Assembly (NCBI RefSeq): GCF_900119735.1
Contig: NZ_FPJW01000009.1
Span: 62,001 to 126,000 of the forward strand
Length of the DNA stretch: 64,000 nucleotides
Origin: Marinospirillum alkaliphilum DSM 21637
Lineage (GTDB): Bacteria; Pseudomonadota; Gammaproteobacteria; Pseudomonadales; Halomonadaceae
Direction of reading: 5' to 3'
The notes below the pieces were generated by a model that had not been told where the DNA came from, ran no database searches, and worked only from the letters and a program-made list of their open reading frames with translations. Shown one piece after another: positions 56,091 to 64,000 of the stretch; the first letter of the stretch is position 1, and the number at the start of each line of letters is the position of its first letter. Both the position numbers and the translations under genes were made by a program.

Positions 56091-56699
56091 ATGACACAAT
56101 TTACTTTTGAAGCCACTGTACGTAATGACCTGGGTAAAGGTGCGAGCCGCCGCCTGCGTCGTGAAAACAAGTACATTCCGGCAATCGTCTACGGTGGCGA
56201 AGCAGCCCCGCTGAGCATCGCTCTTGAGCAGCGTGAGTTCTACCGCGTTCTGGAACTGGAAGAAGCCATCTACACTTCCATCCTGAACCTGAACATCGAC
56301 GGCAAGGCTCAGCAAGTCATCATGAAGGACATGCAGCGTCACCCCTTCAAGCCGGTGGTGATGCACATCGATTTCCAGCGTGTTGACAGCACTCACAAGG
56401 TCAGCGTTCATGTACCCCTGCACTTCCTGAACGAAGAAGCCTGTGTTGGCGTGAAGCAGCAAGGCGGCCAGATCCAGCACCTGCTGAATGACATCGAAGT
56501 TTCTGCCCTGCCGCAGGACCTGCCACAGTCTATCGACATTGACCTGAGCAACCTGGAAGTAGGCCAGACCATTCACCTGTCTGACCTGAAACTGCCAAAA
56601 GGCGCCAGCATTGTTGCCCTGGAACACGGTGGTGACACTGGTGTTGTCAGCGTTCACGCCAAGAAAGGCGGTGACAGCGCTGAAGAAACCGCTGAATAA
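56091..56699 (+). CDS. rplY: 50S ribosomal protein L25 (long Ctc form)
   Basis: 202 residues: the L25 domain binding 5S rRNA (RNDLGKGASRRLRRENKYIP) followed by the TL5/Ctc C-terminal domain (VHVPLHFLNEE). The long form is common in pseudomonads and relatives. A terminator lies 25 bp after the stop. Confidence 0.95.
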   Translation: MTQFTFEATVRNDLGKGASRRLRRENKYIPAIVYGGEAAPLSIALEQREFYRVLELEEAIYTSILNLNIDGKAQQVIMKDMQRHPFKPVVMHIDFQRVDSTHKVSVHVPLHFLNEEACVGVKQQGGQIQHLLNDIEVSALPQDLPQSIDIDLSNLEVGQTIHLSDLKLPKGASIVALEHGGDTGVVSVHAKKGGDSAEETAE

Positions 56700-56724
56700 G
56701 CCATCCAGCTTAAAGCGGATTCAG

Positions 56725-56758
56725 ACCCAGGACACTCCCCCGAGTGGCCTGGGTTTTT
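56725..56758 (+). terminator. Terminator after rplY
   Basis: ACCCAGG (56725-56731) pairs with CCTGGGT (56748-56754), extended by CACT/AGTG inside, followed by TTTT. It separates rplY from pth. Confidence 0.85.
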
Positions 56759-56805
56759 CGCTTCTATTGATCTGATAACCGACCCGATCTGACGGACCAA
56801 GAGTC

Positions 56806-57390
56806 ATGACAGCATCCATCAAGCTCATCGTTGGCCTCGGCAACCCTGGCGCAGAGTATGCACGCACCCGTCACAACGCCGGTGCCTGGCTGGTTGAACA
56901 ACTGGCACAACACACCGGCAGCAGTCTTAAACCAGGCAAGTTTCATGGCCTGCATGCACAGATCAATCTACACGGTCACCCGCTGCACCTGCTGATTCCA
57001 ACCACCTACATGAATCGCAGTGGCCAGGCCATTGCAGCACTGGCCGGTTTTTACAAGATTGAACCAGAAGCCATTCTGGTGGCTCATGATGAACTGGATC
57101 TGGCACCGGGTACCGTACGCCTGAAAAAGGGTGGTGGTCATGGTGGGCACAATGGTCTGCGCGACACCATCAGTGCACTGGGTAACAACCGTGAGTTTCA
57201 TCGGCTGCGCATCGGTATTGGGCACCCCGGCAATGCCTCACAAGTGACCGGTTATGTACTGGGCAAAGCACCAGAAAATGAACAGCTAAGCATTAATGCT
57301 GCCCTGGATGAAACCGAGCGGTATCTCGACAAGATCCTGGCTGGCAACCTGACCGCAGCCATGAATCATCTGCATGCCTTCAAGGCCTGA
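56806..57390 (+). CDS. pth: Peptidyl-tRNA hydrolase
   Basis: 194 residues. [20 protein letters not shown] carries the catalytic histidine of the RHNAG motif; [11 protein letters not shown] and [20 protein letters not shown] are the other signatures. It recycles peptidyl-tRNAs released from stalled ribosomes. ychF follows after 94 bp. Confidence 0.96.
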   Translation: MTASIKLIVGLGNPGAEYARTRHNAGAWLVEQLAQHTGSSLKPGKFHGLHAQINLHGHPLHLLIPTTYMNRSGQAIAALAGFYKIEPEAILVAHDELDLAPGTVRLKKGGGHGGHNGLRDTISALGNNREFHRLRIGIGHPGNASQVTGYVLGKAPENEQLSINAALDETERYLDKILAGNLTAAMNHLHAFKA

Positions 57391-57484
57391 CAGCCCCGGA
57401 TAACACCAGAGCTTACAGCCGAGCCATTTTTCTTTAGAATGCCCACAAACTTTTTCCACCTGTTTTCACGAAGGAACCAACCTC

Positions 57485-58579
57485 ATGGGTTTTAACTGCG
57501 GCATCGTCGGCCTGCCCAACGTCGGCAAATCCACCCTGTTCAACGCCCTGACCCAGTCTGGCATTGATGCAGAAAACTTCCCCTTCTGCACCATCGAACC
57601 CAATACCGGCATTGTGCCCATGCCCGACCCACGCCTGGATGTGTTAGCTGGCATCGTGAAACCGGAAAAGGTGATTCCAACCACCATGGAGTTTGTGGAC
57701 ATCGCCGGCCTGGTCGCCGGTGCCTCCAAGGGGGAAGGTCTGGGTAACAAGTTTCTGGCCAACATCCGTGAAACTCACGCCATTGCCCACGTGGTGCGTT
57801 GCTTTGAAGATGACAACGTGATTCACGTTGCCAACCGCGTGGATCCGCGAAACGACATCGAAATCATTAACATGGAACTGGCGCTGGCTGACCTGGATTC
57901 AGTGGAAAAAGGCATCCAGAAGCTGGGCCGACTGGCCAAGGGCGGTGACAAAGAAGCCATTGCCCAGAAGGACATCCTTGAGCGCATTCTGCCTCATGTA
58001 TCAGAAGGCAAACCCCTGCGCAGCTTCGGCCTGAACGAAGACGAGAAAAAACTGCTGAAAAGCTACGGTTTCCTGACCCTGAAACCCACCATGTACATTG
58101 CCAACGTCAATGAAGAAGGCTTTGAAAACAATCCACACCTGGATGTGGTGCGTGCTATTGCCGCCGAAGAAGAAGCCGTGGTGGTGCCGGTGTGCAACAA
58201 GATTGAAGCCGAAATTGCCGAGCTGGACGACCCGGAAGAAAAAGCCATGTTCCTGGACAGCATGGGCCTGGAAGAACCCGGCCTGAACCGGGTGATACGT
58301 GCCGGCTATGAACTGCTGGGGCTGCAAACCTACTTCACCGCCGGGGTGAAGGAAGTTCGCGCCTGGACCGTGAAAAAAGGAGCCACAGCACCCGAAGGTG
58401 CCGGTGTGATTCACACCGACTTCCAGAAGGGCTTCATTCGTGCCGAAGTGATTGCCTATGAAGACTTTGTACAGTTCAACGGTGAACAAGGCGCCAAAGA
58501 AGCCGGCAAGTGGCGCCTGGAAGGCAAGGACTACATCATCAAGGATGGCGATGTGATGCACTTCCGCTTTAACGTTTAA
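57485..58579 (+). CDS. ychF: Redox-regulated ATPase YchF (OLA1 family)
   Basis: 364 residues. [18 protein letters not shown] (P-loop) and a C-terminal TGS domain ending VMHFRFNV identify YchF. It prefers ATP over GTP and is associated with ribosomes and oxidative stress. It is usually partnered with pth, as here. The 3' side holds the tRNA-Met promoter rather than a clear terminator. Confidence 0.96.
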   Translation: MGFNCGIVGLPNVGKSTLFNALTQSGIDAENFPFCTIEPNTGIVPMPDPRLDVLAGIVKPEKVIPTTMEFVDIAGLVAGASKGEGLGNKFLANIRETHAIAHVVRCFEDDNVIHVANRVDPRNDIEIINMELALADLDSVEKGIQKLGRLAKGGDKEAIAQKDILERILPHVSEGKPLRSFGLNEDEKKLLKSYGFLTLKPTMYIANVNEEGFENNPHLDVVRAIAAEEEAVVVPVCNKIEAEIAELDDPEEKAMFLDSMGLEEPGLNRVIRAGYELLGLQTYFTAGVKEVRAWTVKKGATAPEGAGVIHTDFQKGFIRAEVIAYEDFVQFNGEQGAKEAGKWRLEGKDYIIKDGDVMHFRFNV

Positions 58580-58610
58580 GCCACTGCATCCGGGTGTTTT
58601 GGCAACAGGC

Positions 58611-58639
58611 TTGACAGCTTCGGCTGTCAGGCCTAGAAT
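58611..58639 (+). promoter_or_regulatory. Consensus sigma70 promoter of tRNA-Met, inside a hairpin
   Basis: TTGACA (58611-58616), exactly 17 bases, TAGAAT (58634-58639), then a GC-rich CCCGCCC discriminator. The -35 box and spacer lie in an inverted repeat TGACAGC-TTCG-GCTGTCA (58612-58629). That repeat could extrude or end ychF transcripts, though no T tract follows. Confidence 0.85.
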
Positions 58640-58681
58640 CCCGCCCACTTTGCGCCGCCGCTGCGCAAGGATTTCCGAAAT

Positions 58682-58758
58682 GGCTATGTAGCTCAGTTGG
58701 TTAGAGCACATCACTCATAATGATGGGGTCCCCTGTTCGAGTCAGGGCATAGCCACCA
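58682..58758 (+). tRNA. tRNA-Met (anticodon CAT, elongator type)
   Basis: A 77-nt cloverleaf with encoded CCA: acceptor GGCTATG/CATAGCC, D arm with AGCTCAGTTGGTTAGAGC, anticodon arm ATCACTCATAATGAT, T loop GTTCGAGTC. The paired G-C first acceptor pair excludes initiator tRNA. CAT could also be tRNA-Ile2 with lysidine, but the body resembles elongator Met. Confidence 0.92.
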
Positions 58759-58907
58759 CGGCTTCCAGCAGCAGTCCGCAAGTGTCCAGTCAGTCCTGCC
58801 CGTCAGCAGTGTTTCGCGTTACAATCCCGGTCTTTCCAGCATCAATGGAACCTCCGACAAACCTGTCGGTCTGAAAAACCACTGCAAACCCATTGGACCC
58901 CTTCGGC

Positions 58908-60779
58908 ATGCTCCAGATACCCGCCCGACTGCGCCACTCCCTGCTGCTTCTTCTGCTGTTTTTCACTTTTGCCAGCGCCCAGGCATCCAGCCTGTTTGAC
59001 TCAGGTAACAGCAATCGCTTCAGCTCCTGGCTGAGCAACAGCAGTAACAGTCAGCCTCGTTTTTTACCGCCTGAACAAGCCTTTCAGGCACAGGCAAGGG
59101 TTGATGGCAGCCAGGTGTTTGTGCGCTGGCAGATCGAACCCGGCTATTACCTCTACCGTGAACAACTGAACATTCAGTTACCGGAAAACACTGGCCTGAC
59201 CCTAGTCCGCATTGACTTCCCACCCTCAGTCAGCCATGAAGATGATTATTTTGGCAAAACCGAAGTTTATTACCAGCAGGTGGAACTGGCTGGCTTACTG
59301 AGCGGCGAAACCAGCCTTGCAGAACTGGAACTCACCCTTGCTTATCAAGGCTGTGCTGAAGCCGGACTTTGTTACCCACCACAACGCATTACCCGCACGG
59401 TCAGCCTGCAACAACTGGACACCAGCGCTGCACCACGCCTGCCGGAAGCCCCTCGTCAGATTGCCCCGCCACCCTCCAGCGGCAGCCGCCTGACACAGAT
59501 TCTCAACTCGGGTGAAACCTGGCTGATCCTGGGGCTGTTTTTTGTGGCCGGTCTGGGCCTGACCTTCACGCCTTGTGTACTACCCATGCTGCCGATCCTC
59601 AGTGCCATCATCATTGGCAAGGGCGGGCAGAACGTCACACCCAGCAAAACCCGCGGACTGTTACTTTCTTCTGCCTACGTCAGCGGCATGGCACTGACCT
59701 ATGCCCTGCTGGGTGCAGTGATGGGGCTATTTGGTGCCGGGCTCAACCTGCAGGCAGCCTTGCAATCGCCCTGGTTGCTGGTGCCTTTTGCGCTGCTGTT
59801 TGTGCTGTTGGCACTGGCCTTGTTTGGCGCCTGGGAACTGCGCCTGCCGCGCTGGCTGGATGATCGTTTACAGCAACTGCAACAGCCGCGTGGCGGCACT
59901 TTAATGAATGTGGCTGGCATGGGTGCCTTGTCAACCCTGGTGGTTTCACCCTGCCTGACAGCACCGCTGGCTGGTGCACTGGCCTTCATTGCCAGCACCG
60001 GCAATGCCGCCACAGGGGCCATGGCGCTGTTTGCGATGGGCTTGGGCATGGGGGTGCCACTGATCCTGACCGGTACTTTTGGTGCTCACTGGCTGCCCAG
60101 AGCCGGTGCCTGGATGAACCAGGTCAAGGCTTTGTTTGGCCTGTTGATGCTGGTGGTGGCGGTGTGGCTGGTTGAACGCCTGCTGCCCGCATCACTATCC
60201 ATGGCACTCTGGGGTCTGCTGGCACTGGGTAGCGGTGTGTTCATCGGCGGACTGAACTTCCGCGCTGCCGGTGGCTGGCAGAAACTTCGCCTCAGCGCCG
60301 GCCTGGCCCTGCTACTTTATGGCGCCAGCCTGTTGCTGGGTGCCCTGGCTGGCAACAGCAATCCACTGCAGCCACTGGCCGGAATTGGCAGTAAAAACCA
60401 GCCACAACTGCAACCTCTTGCGGATGTGCCGCGCATTCAGCAACTGGATGAATTAAAAAGCCTGCTGGCCAGTTCCGAGCAGCCAGTACTGGTTGACCTG
60501 TATGCTGACTGGTGCATCTCCTGCAAGGTGATGGAAAGTCGGGTATTTCCCCGCAGCGACATCCAGCAGGAGCTACGTGGCATCAATCGTTACAAACTGG
60601 ACCTGACGCGTATTTCACCGGAAGTGCGCAGCTGGCTGGACGAACACCAACTATTTGGCCCCCCCACCCTGATGTTTTTTGTTCAGGGGCAGGAGTGGAC
60701 AGATTGGCGACTGCAGGGAGAAGTCGGTGCCCGTGAACTCTTGCGTCACCTGCAGGCCTTTAATCAGGCTCAGCACTGA
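58908..60779 (+). CDS. dsbD: Thiol:disulfide interchange protein DsbD
   Basis: 623 residues. A signal peptide (LLLLLLFFTFASAQA) precedes the periplasmic alpha domain with cysteines in CAEAGLCYPP. The eight-helix beta domain has GLTFTPCVLPMLPI and VVSPCLTAPLAG, and the thioredoxin gamma domain has ADWCISCKVME. All three cysteine pairs are intact, so it can carry electrons from cytoplasmic thioredoxin to periplasmic DsbC/DsbG and cytochrome maturation. I chose ATG 58908 over a TTG at 58893. Confidence 0.95.
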   Translation: MLQIPARLRHSLLLLLLFFTFASAQASSLFDSGNSNRFSSWLSNSSNSQPRFLPPEQAFQAQARVDGSQVFVRWQIEPGYYLYREQLNIQLPENTGLTLVRIDFPPSVSHEDDYFGKTEVYYQQVELAGLLSGETSLAELELTLAYQGCAEAGLCYPPQRITRTVSLQQLDTSAAPRLPEAPRQIAPPPSSGSRLTQILNSGETWLILGLFFVAGLGLTFTPCVLPMLPILSAIIIGKGGQNVTPSKTRGLLLSSAYVSGMALTYALLGAVMGLFGAGLNLQAALQSPWLLVPFALLFVLLALALFGAWELRLPRWLDDRLQQLQQPRGGTLMNVAGMGALSTLVVSPCLTAPLAGALAFIASTGNAATGAMALFAMGLGMGVPLILTGTFGAHWLPRAGAWMNQVKALFGLLMLVVAVWLVERLLPASLSMALWGLLALGSGVFIGGLNFRAAGGWQKLRLSAGLALLLYGASLLLGALAGNSNPLQPLAGIGSKNQPQLQPLADVPRIQQLDELKSLLASSEQPVLVDLYADWCISCKVMESRVFPRSDIQQELRGINRYKLDLTRISPEVRSWLDEHQLFGPPTLMFFVQGQEWTDWRLQGEVGARELLRHLQAFNQAQH

Positions 60780-61020
60780 AGTCAGCAACATGACTTGCGG
60801 CCATTTTCTTAAAACGACCGTTTAAGATCGCAGAAAACAAAGATAAACAGACTAAAACTAGACAAGAAGTTCGACTTTAGGCAAACTTCACACCCGCTGC
60901 TGCCACTACAAGCTGTTGGCCGGTTTTTTACGAGTCAACATCGGCATTTTCGCCGCTTTTGTTTGCATTTTGATGGCACTTGCACCACCCTGAAACCTGA
61001 CATTTTGCCTGAAGCCACTG
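60780..61020 (+). promoter_or_regulatory. Leader and promoter region of aroQ-accB-accC
   Basis: 241 bp without a gene. AT-rich text around 60805-60880 contains a short imperfect inverted repeat (CTTAAAACGACCGTTTAAG). Long regulated leaders are common before acc operons, but I cannot place the promoter exactly. Confidence 0.35.
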
Positions 61021-61464
61021 ATGAAAAAAATCTTACTGTTGCAGGGTCCAAACCTGAATTTGCTGGGACAGCGTGAGCCGCACATTTACGGCCACGAAAC
61101 CCTTGATGCAATTCATGCCAACCTGCAACTCCAGGCACTGGAACTGGGCATTGAACTGCAATGTTTCCAGAGCAATGCCGAACATCAGTTGGTTGAACGG
61201 GTTCATCAGGCTTTTCGTGAACAGGTGGATTTCATCCTGATCAATCCGGCAGCCTTCACCCATACCAGTGTCGCCCTGCGCGATGCACTGGCCGGTGTGG
61301 CCATTCCCTTCATTGAAATTCATCTGTCGAATGTGCATGCGCGGGAAGCCTTCCGCCAGCACTCCTATTTTTCCGACCTGGCCGTTGGCGTGATCTGCGG
61401 CCTGGGTTCCCAGGGCTATAACCTGGCTCTACAGGCAGCAGACCGCCGCCTGAATGAACAATAA
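61021..61464 (+). CDS. aroQ: 3-Dehydroquinate dehydratase, type II
   Basis: 147 residues. [20 protein letters not shown], the catalytic tyrosine in that segment, and [16 protein letters not shown] identify the type II enzyme of the shikimate pathway. The order aroQ-accB-accC is conserved in gammaproteobacteria, linking aromatic and fatty-acid synthesis. Confidence 0.96.
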   Translation: MKKILLLQGPNLNLLGQREPHIYGHETLDAIHANLQLQALELGIELQCFQSNAEHQLVERVHQAFREQVDFILINPAAFTHTSVALRDALAGVAIPFIEIHLSNVHAREAFRQHSYFSDLAVGVICGLGSQGYNLALQAADRRLNEQ

Positions 61465-61501
61465 CGAACCACTCACTTACAACCATCTGTCAGAGAAAAT
61501 C

Positions 61502-61954
61502 ATGGATATTCGTAAAGTCAAAAAACTCATCGAACTGCTGGAAGAGTCCAACATCAGCGAAATCGAGATCAAGGAAGGTGAAGAAGCGGTTCGCATCAGC
61601 CGTCACTCCACTACCGCAGCACCTGTTTACCAGACCTATGCTGCACCTGCTCCAGTTGCTGCTGCACCTGCTGCGGCCGCGGCCGCACCAGTTGCTGAAG
61701 CTGCTCCTGCTGCTGTCAGTGGTCACCAAGTCAAATCTCCGATGGTCGGTACTTTCTACCGCTCACCGGCTCCGGGCGCCAGCGCCTTTGTTGAAGTCGG
61801 CAAGGCAGTGAAAAAAGGTGACACCATCTGCATCGTTGAAGCGATGAAAATGATGAACCAGATCGAAGCCGACAAGGATGGTGTGGTTGAAGCCATTCTG
61901 GTTGAAGACGGTCAGCCGGTTGAGTTTGATCAGCCTCTGATCCTGCTGGTGTAA
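61502..61954 (+). CDS. accB: Biotin carboxyl carrier protein of acetyl-CoA carboxylase
   Basis: 150 residues. Starts [20 protein letters not shown], has an Ala/Pro-rich flexible linker (about residues 40-75) and ends with the biotinyl domain carrying the EAMKMMN lysine. ATG 61502 matches the family start; the frame from 61454 is longer but overlaps the aroQ end. Confidence 0.96.
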   Translation: MDIRKVKKLIELLEESNISEIEIKEGEEAVRISRHSTTAAPVYQTYAAPAPVAAAPAAAAAAPVAEAAPAAVSGHQVKSPMVGTFYRSPAPGASAFVEVGKAVKKGDTICIVEAMKMMNQIEADKDGVVEAILVEDGQPVEFDQPLILLV

Positions 61955-62014
61955 TCACCCGCTCTCCAACCACTTCAATGCTGCGGTGCTGCGGCACCGC
62001 CATGAGGGACAAGC

Positions 62015-63355
62015 ATGCTTGAGAAAGTTGTCATTGCCAACCGCGGCGAAATTGCTCTGCGCATCCTGCGCGCCTGCCGCGAACTGGGCATCAAAACGGT
62101 TGCCGTACACTCCAAGGCCGACCGGGATCTGATGCATGTTCGCCTTGCCGATGAAGCTGTATGCATTGGCCCGGCGGCATCGGCCCAGTCTTACCTGAAC
62201 ATCCCGGCACTGATTGCCGCCTGTGAAGTCACTGATGCCACCGCCATCCACCCCGGTTATGGCTTTCTGGCAGAAAACGCTGACTTTGCCGAACAGGTGG
62301 AGCGCTCCGGTTTTGTTTTTATCGGCCCTAAAGCCGACACCATCCGCCTGATGGGCGACAAGGTTTCCGCCATTGCCGCCATGAAAAAAGCCGGTGTACC
62401 CACCGTTCCCGGTTCTGATGGCCCACTGCCGGATGATGGCGACAAGATTCTGGCCATTGCGCGTCGTATTGGTCTGCCAGTCATCATCAAGGCTGCTGCC
62501 GGTGGCGGTGGTCGCGGCATGCGCGTGGTACACACAGAAGGTGCACTGCTGAATGCCGTTCACGTGACCAAAACCGAAGCCAAAGCGGCTTTTGGTGATG
62601 GCACCGTGTACATGGAAAAATTCCTGGAAAATCCACGCCACGTGGAAGTTCAGGTACTGGCTGATGGTCAGGGCAACGCCGTACACCTTTATGATCGTGA
62701 TTGCTCCCTGCAGCGTCGCCATCAGAAGGTGATCGAAGAGGCACCTGCCCCACTGCTGGATGAAGCTGCCCGCCGTGAAGTGCTGAAATCTTGTGTGGAA
62801 GCCTGTAAAACCATCAACTACCGTGGTGCCGGCACTTTTGAATTCCTCTACGAGGATGGCCGTTTCTACTTCATCGAAATGAACACCCGTGTTCAGGTGG
62901 AGCACCCGGTGACTGAAATGGTGACCGGCGTGGACATTGTTAAAGAACAGCTGATGATTGCTTCCGGCCAGCCACTGCGTCTGCGCCAGGAAAACATCCA
63001 GATCATGGGTCATGCTTTTGAGTGCCGCATCAATGCTGAGGATCCGCGCACCTTCATGCCATCACCCGGCAAGATCACCATGTTCCACGCCCCCGGTGGA
63101 CTGGGTGTACGCATGGACTCCCACATTTACAGCGGTTATTCCGTGCCTCCACACTACGACTCACTGATCGGCAAGCTGATCACCTGGGGCGTGGATCGTG
63201 AAGCGGCCCTGACCCGTATGCGCGGCTCTCTGGATGAGCTGCTGGTGGAAGGCATCAAAACCAACACCGATCTGCACAAGGACCTGGTTCGTGACACCCA
63301 CTTCCAGAAAGGTGGCGTCAACATCCATTATCTGGAAAAGAAACTCAGTCTCTGA
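62015..63355 (+). CDS. accC: Biotin carboxylase of acetyl-CoA carboxylase
   Basis: 446 residues, normal AccC length. [20 protein letters not shown], the ATP-grasp loop [14 protein letters not shown] and the active-site [20 protein letters not shown] are present. It carboxylates the biotin on AccB. A hairpin follows before prmA. Confidence 0.97.
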   Translation: MLEKVVIANRGEIALRILRACRELGIKTVAVHSKADRDLMHVRLADEAVCIGPAASAQSYLNIPALIAACEVTDATAIHPGYGFLAENADFAEQVERSGFVFIGPKADTIRLMGDKVSAIAAMKKAGVPTVPGSDGPLPDDGDKILAIARRIGLPVIIKAAAGGGGRGMRVVHTEGALLNAVHVTKTEAKAAFGDGTVYMEKFLENPRHVEVQVLADGQGNAVHLYDRDCSLQRRHQKVIEEAPAPLLDEAARREVLKSCVEACKTINYRGAGTFEFLYEDGRFYFIEMNTRVQVEHPVTEMVTGVDIVKEQLMIASGQPLRLRQENIQIMGHAFECRINAEDPRTFMPSPGKITMFHAPGGLGVRMDSHIYSGYSVPPHYDSLIGKLITWGVDREAALTRMRGSLDELLVEGIKTNTDLHKDLVRDTHFQKGGVNIHYLEKKLSL

Positions 63356-63368
63356 GTTCCACTCCATC

Positions 63369-63392
63369 GAGCCAAGGATGGCTCAAGTTTTT
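63369..63392 (+). terminator. Terminator or attenuator between accC and prmA
   Basis: GAGCCA (63369-63374), loop AGGA, TGGCTC (63379-63384), then AAGTTTTT. The stem is short, so it may only reduce read-through into prmA. Confidence 0.7.
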
Positions 63393-63430
63393 AACTACCC
63401 CGCACTCTGAACTCTCCTGCTGGAATCTCT

Positions 63431-64000
63431 ATGTCCTGGCTGCAAATCAAGACCCTGATCCGTCCTGAACAAGCGGAGCAACTGGAAGACTGGCTGCTGG
63501 AAGCCGGTGCCTGTGCTATCACCCTGACAGACGCTGAAGACCAACCTGTGTTTGAGCCTATTCGCGGCACCACTCCGCTTTGGCAATCCACCCGATTAAC
63601 CGGCCTGTACGATGGCAATCAGGATGTCGAGGCCATGTTGCAACAACTGCAGCAACAGTGGCAGGCACGCTGGCCGGAACAACCGGTTCCTGCATTGCAG
63701 ATCGAGATACTGGAAGACAAGGACTGGGTGCGCGAATGGATGGACAGTTTTCATCCCATCCGTATGGGACAGCGCCTATGGGTGGTTCCCAGCTGGCATC
63801 AGCCACCTGAGCCCGAAGCTGTAAACCTGATTCTTGACCCTGGCCTGGCCTTTGGTACTGGCACCCATCCCACCACTGCCTTGTGTCTGGAATGGCTGGA
63901 TGGCCTTGATCTGAAACACAAAACACTACTTGATTTTGGGTGTGGCTCTGGCATTCTCGGTATTGCCGGACTGTTGCTAGGTGCCGACCAGGCCTGGGGC
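63431..64000 (+). CDS. prmA: Ribosomal protein L11 methyltransferase (N-terminal 190 residues)
   Basis: The frame opens at ATG 63431 and runs off the window. It begins [20 protein letters not shown], and the methyltransferase core shows [20 protein letters not shown] and [20 protein letters not shown]. PrmA trimethylates L11 at several lysines. Its place after accC is conserved in gammaproteobacteria. The last third of the protein is not in the window. Confidence 0.95.
   Translation, partial: MSWLQIKTLIRPEQAEQLEDWLLEAGACAITLTDAEDQPVFEPIRGTTPLWQSTRLTGLYDGNQDVEAMLQQLQQQWQARWPEQPVPALQIEILEDKDWVREWMDSFHPIRMGQRLWVVPSWHQPPEPEAVNLILDPGLAFGTGTHPTTALCLEWLDGLDLKHKTLLDFGCGSGILGIAGLLLGADQAWG

Noticed and set aside
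58607-58634. Hairpin after ychF as an intrinsic terminator
   Set aside because: There is no T tract after the stem, and the same bases form a consensus promoter for the tRNA.

Overview
The window looks like a chromosomal segment of a free-living gammaproteobacterium, probably Oceanospirillales/Pseudomonadales-like. The evidence is gene order and protein style: mreBCD-rng-yhdP beside gatCAB, hemA-prfA-prmC, lolB-ispE-tRNAGln-prs-rplY-pth-ychF, aroQ-accB-accC-prmA, and a Pseudomonas-type cysI plus DUF934 pair. Most of it is GC-rich housekeeping DNA. Three accessory blocks stand out: about 3.2-5.0 kb, 25.9-32.8 kb and 32.8-45.7 kb. I see no IS element, prophage, rRNA operon or CRISPR array.

Layout. 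1-3044 (-): end of a DUF934 gene, an EamA exporter and the sulfite reductase cysI. 3245-4953 (+): an overlapping two-gene AAA ATPase / DUF4276 module, possibly defensive. 5071-7727 (+): sulfate adenylyltransferase cysD-cysN; CysN carries what looks like a decayed APS-kinase domain. 7776-9156: divergent HxlR regulator and qorB-like reductase. 9356-9461 (-): 4.5S SRP RNA. 9618-10376 (+): TlyA-like methyltransferase. 10543-14208 (-): polar amino-acid ABC transporter plus a GNAT enzyme. 14350-22243 (-): yhdP, rng, mreD, mreC, mreB, facing gatC-gatA-gatB (22445-25882, +).

25938-32426 (-) is a tightly coupled four-gene SMC operon (SMC ATPase, MksE-like, kleisin-like, TOPRIM nuclease). It belongs to the Wadjet/MksBEFG class of anti-plasmid condensins, but in the order C-B-A-D rather than the usual A-B-C-D. 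32858-45715 (-) is a contact-dependent inhibition (two-partner secretion) locus: cdiB, a 2,722-residue cdiA and a putative immunity gene. Behind these lie a displaced toxin C-terminus with its own membrane immunity protein, a scrap of a deleted cdiA, the tail of a third toxin and a decayed third immunity gene. This graveyard records successive toxin replacement, and a 19-bp repeat coding for EVRHRQ marks a likely exchange point.

45795-51382 (-): EamA exporter, moeB, lrp, prmC, prfA, hemA. 51553-64000 (+): TPR lipoprotein, lolB, ispE, tRNA-Gln(TTG), prs, rplY, pth, ychF, tRNA-Met(CAT), dsbD, aroQ, accB, accC and the first 190 codons of prmA. Both tRNA genes have near-consensus sigma70 promoters with GC-rich discriminators, as expected for stringently controlled stable RNA.
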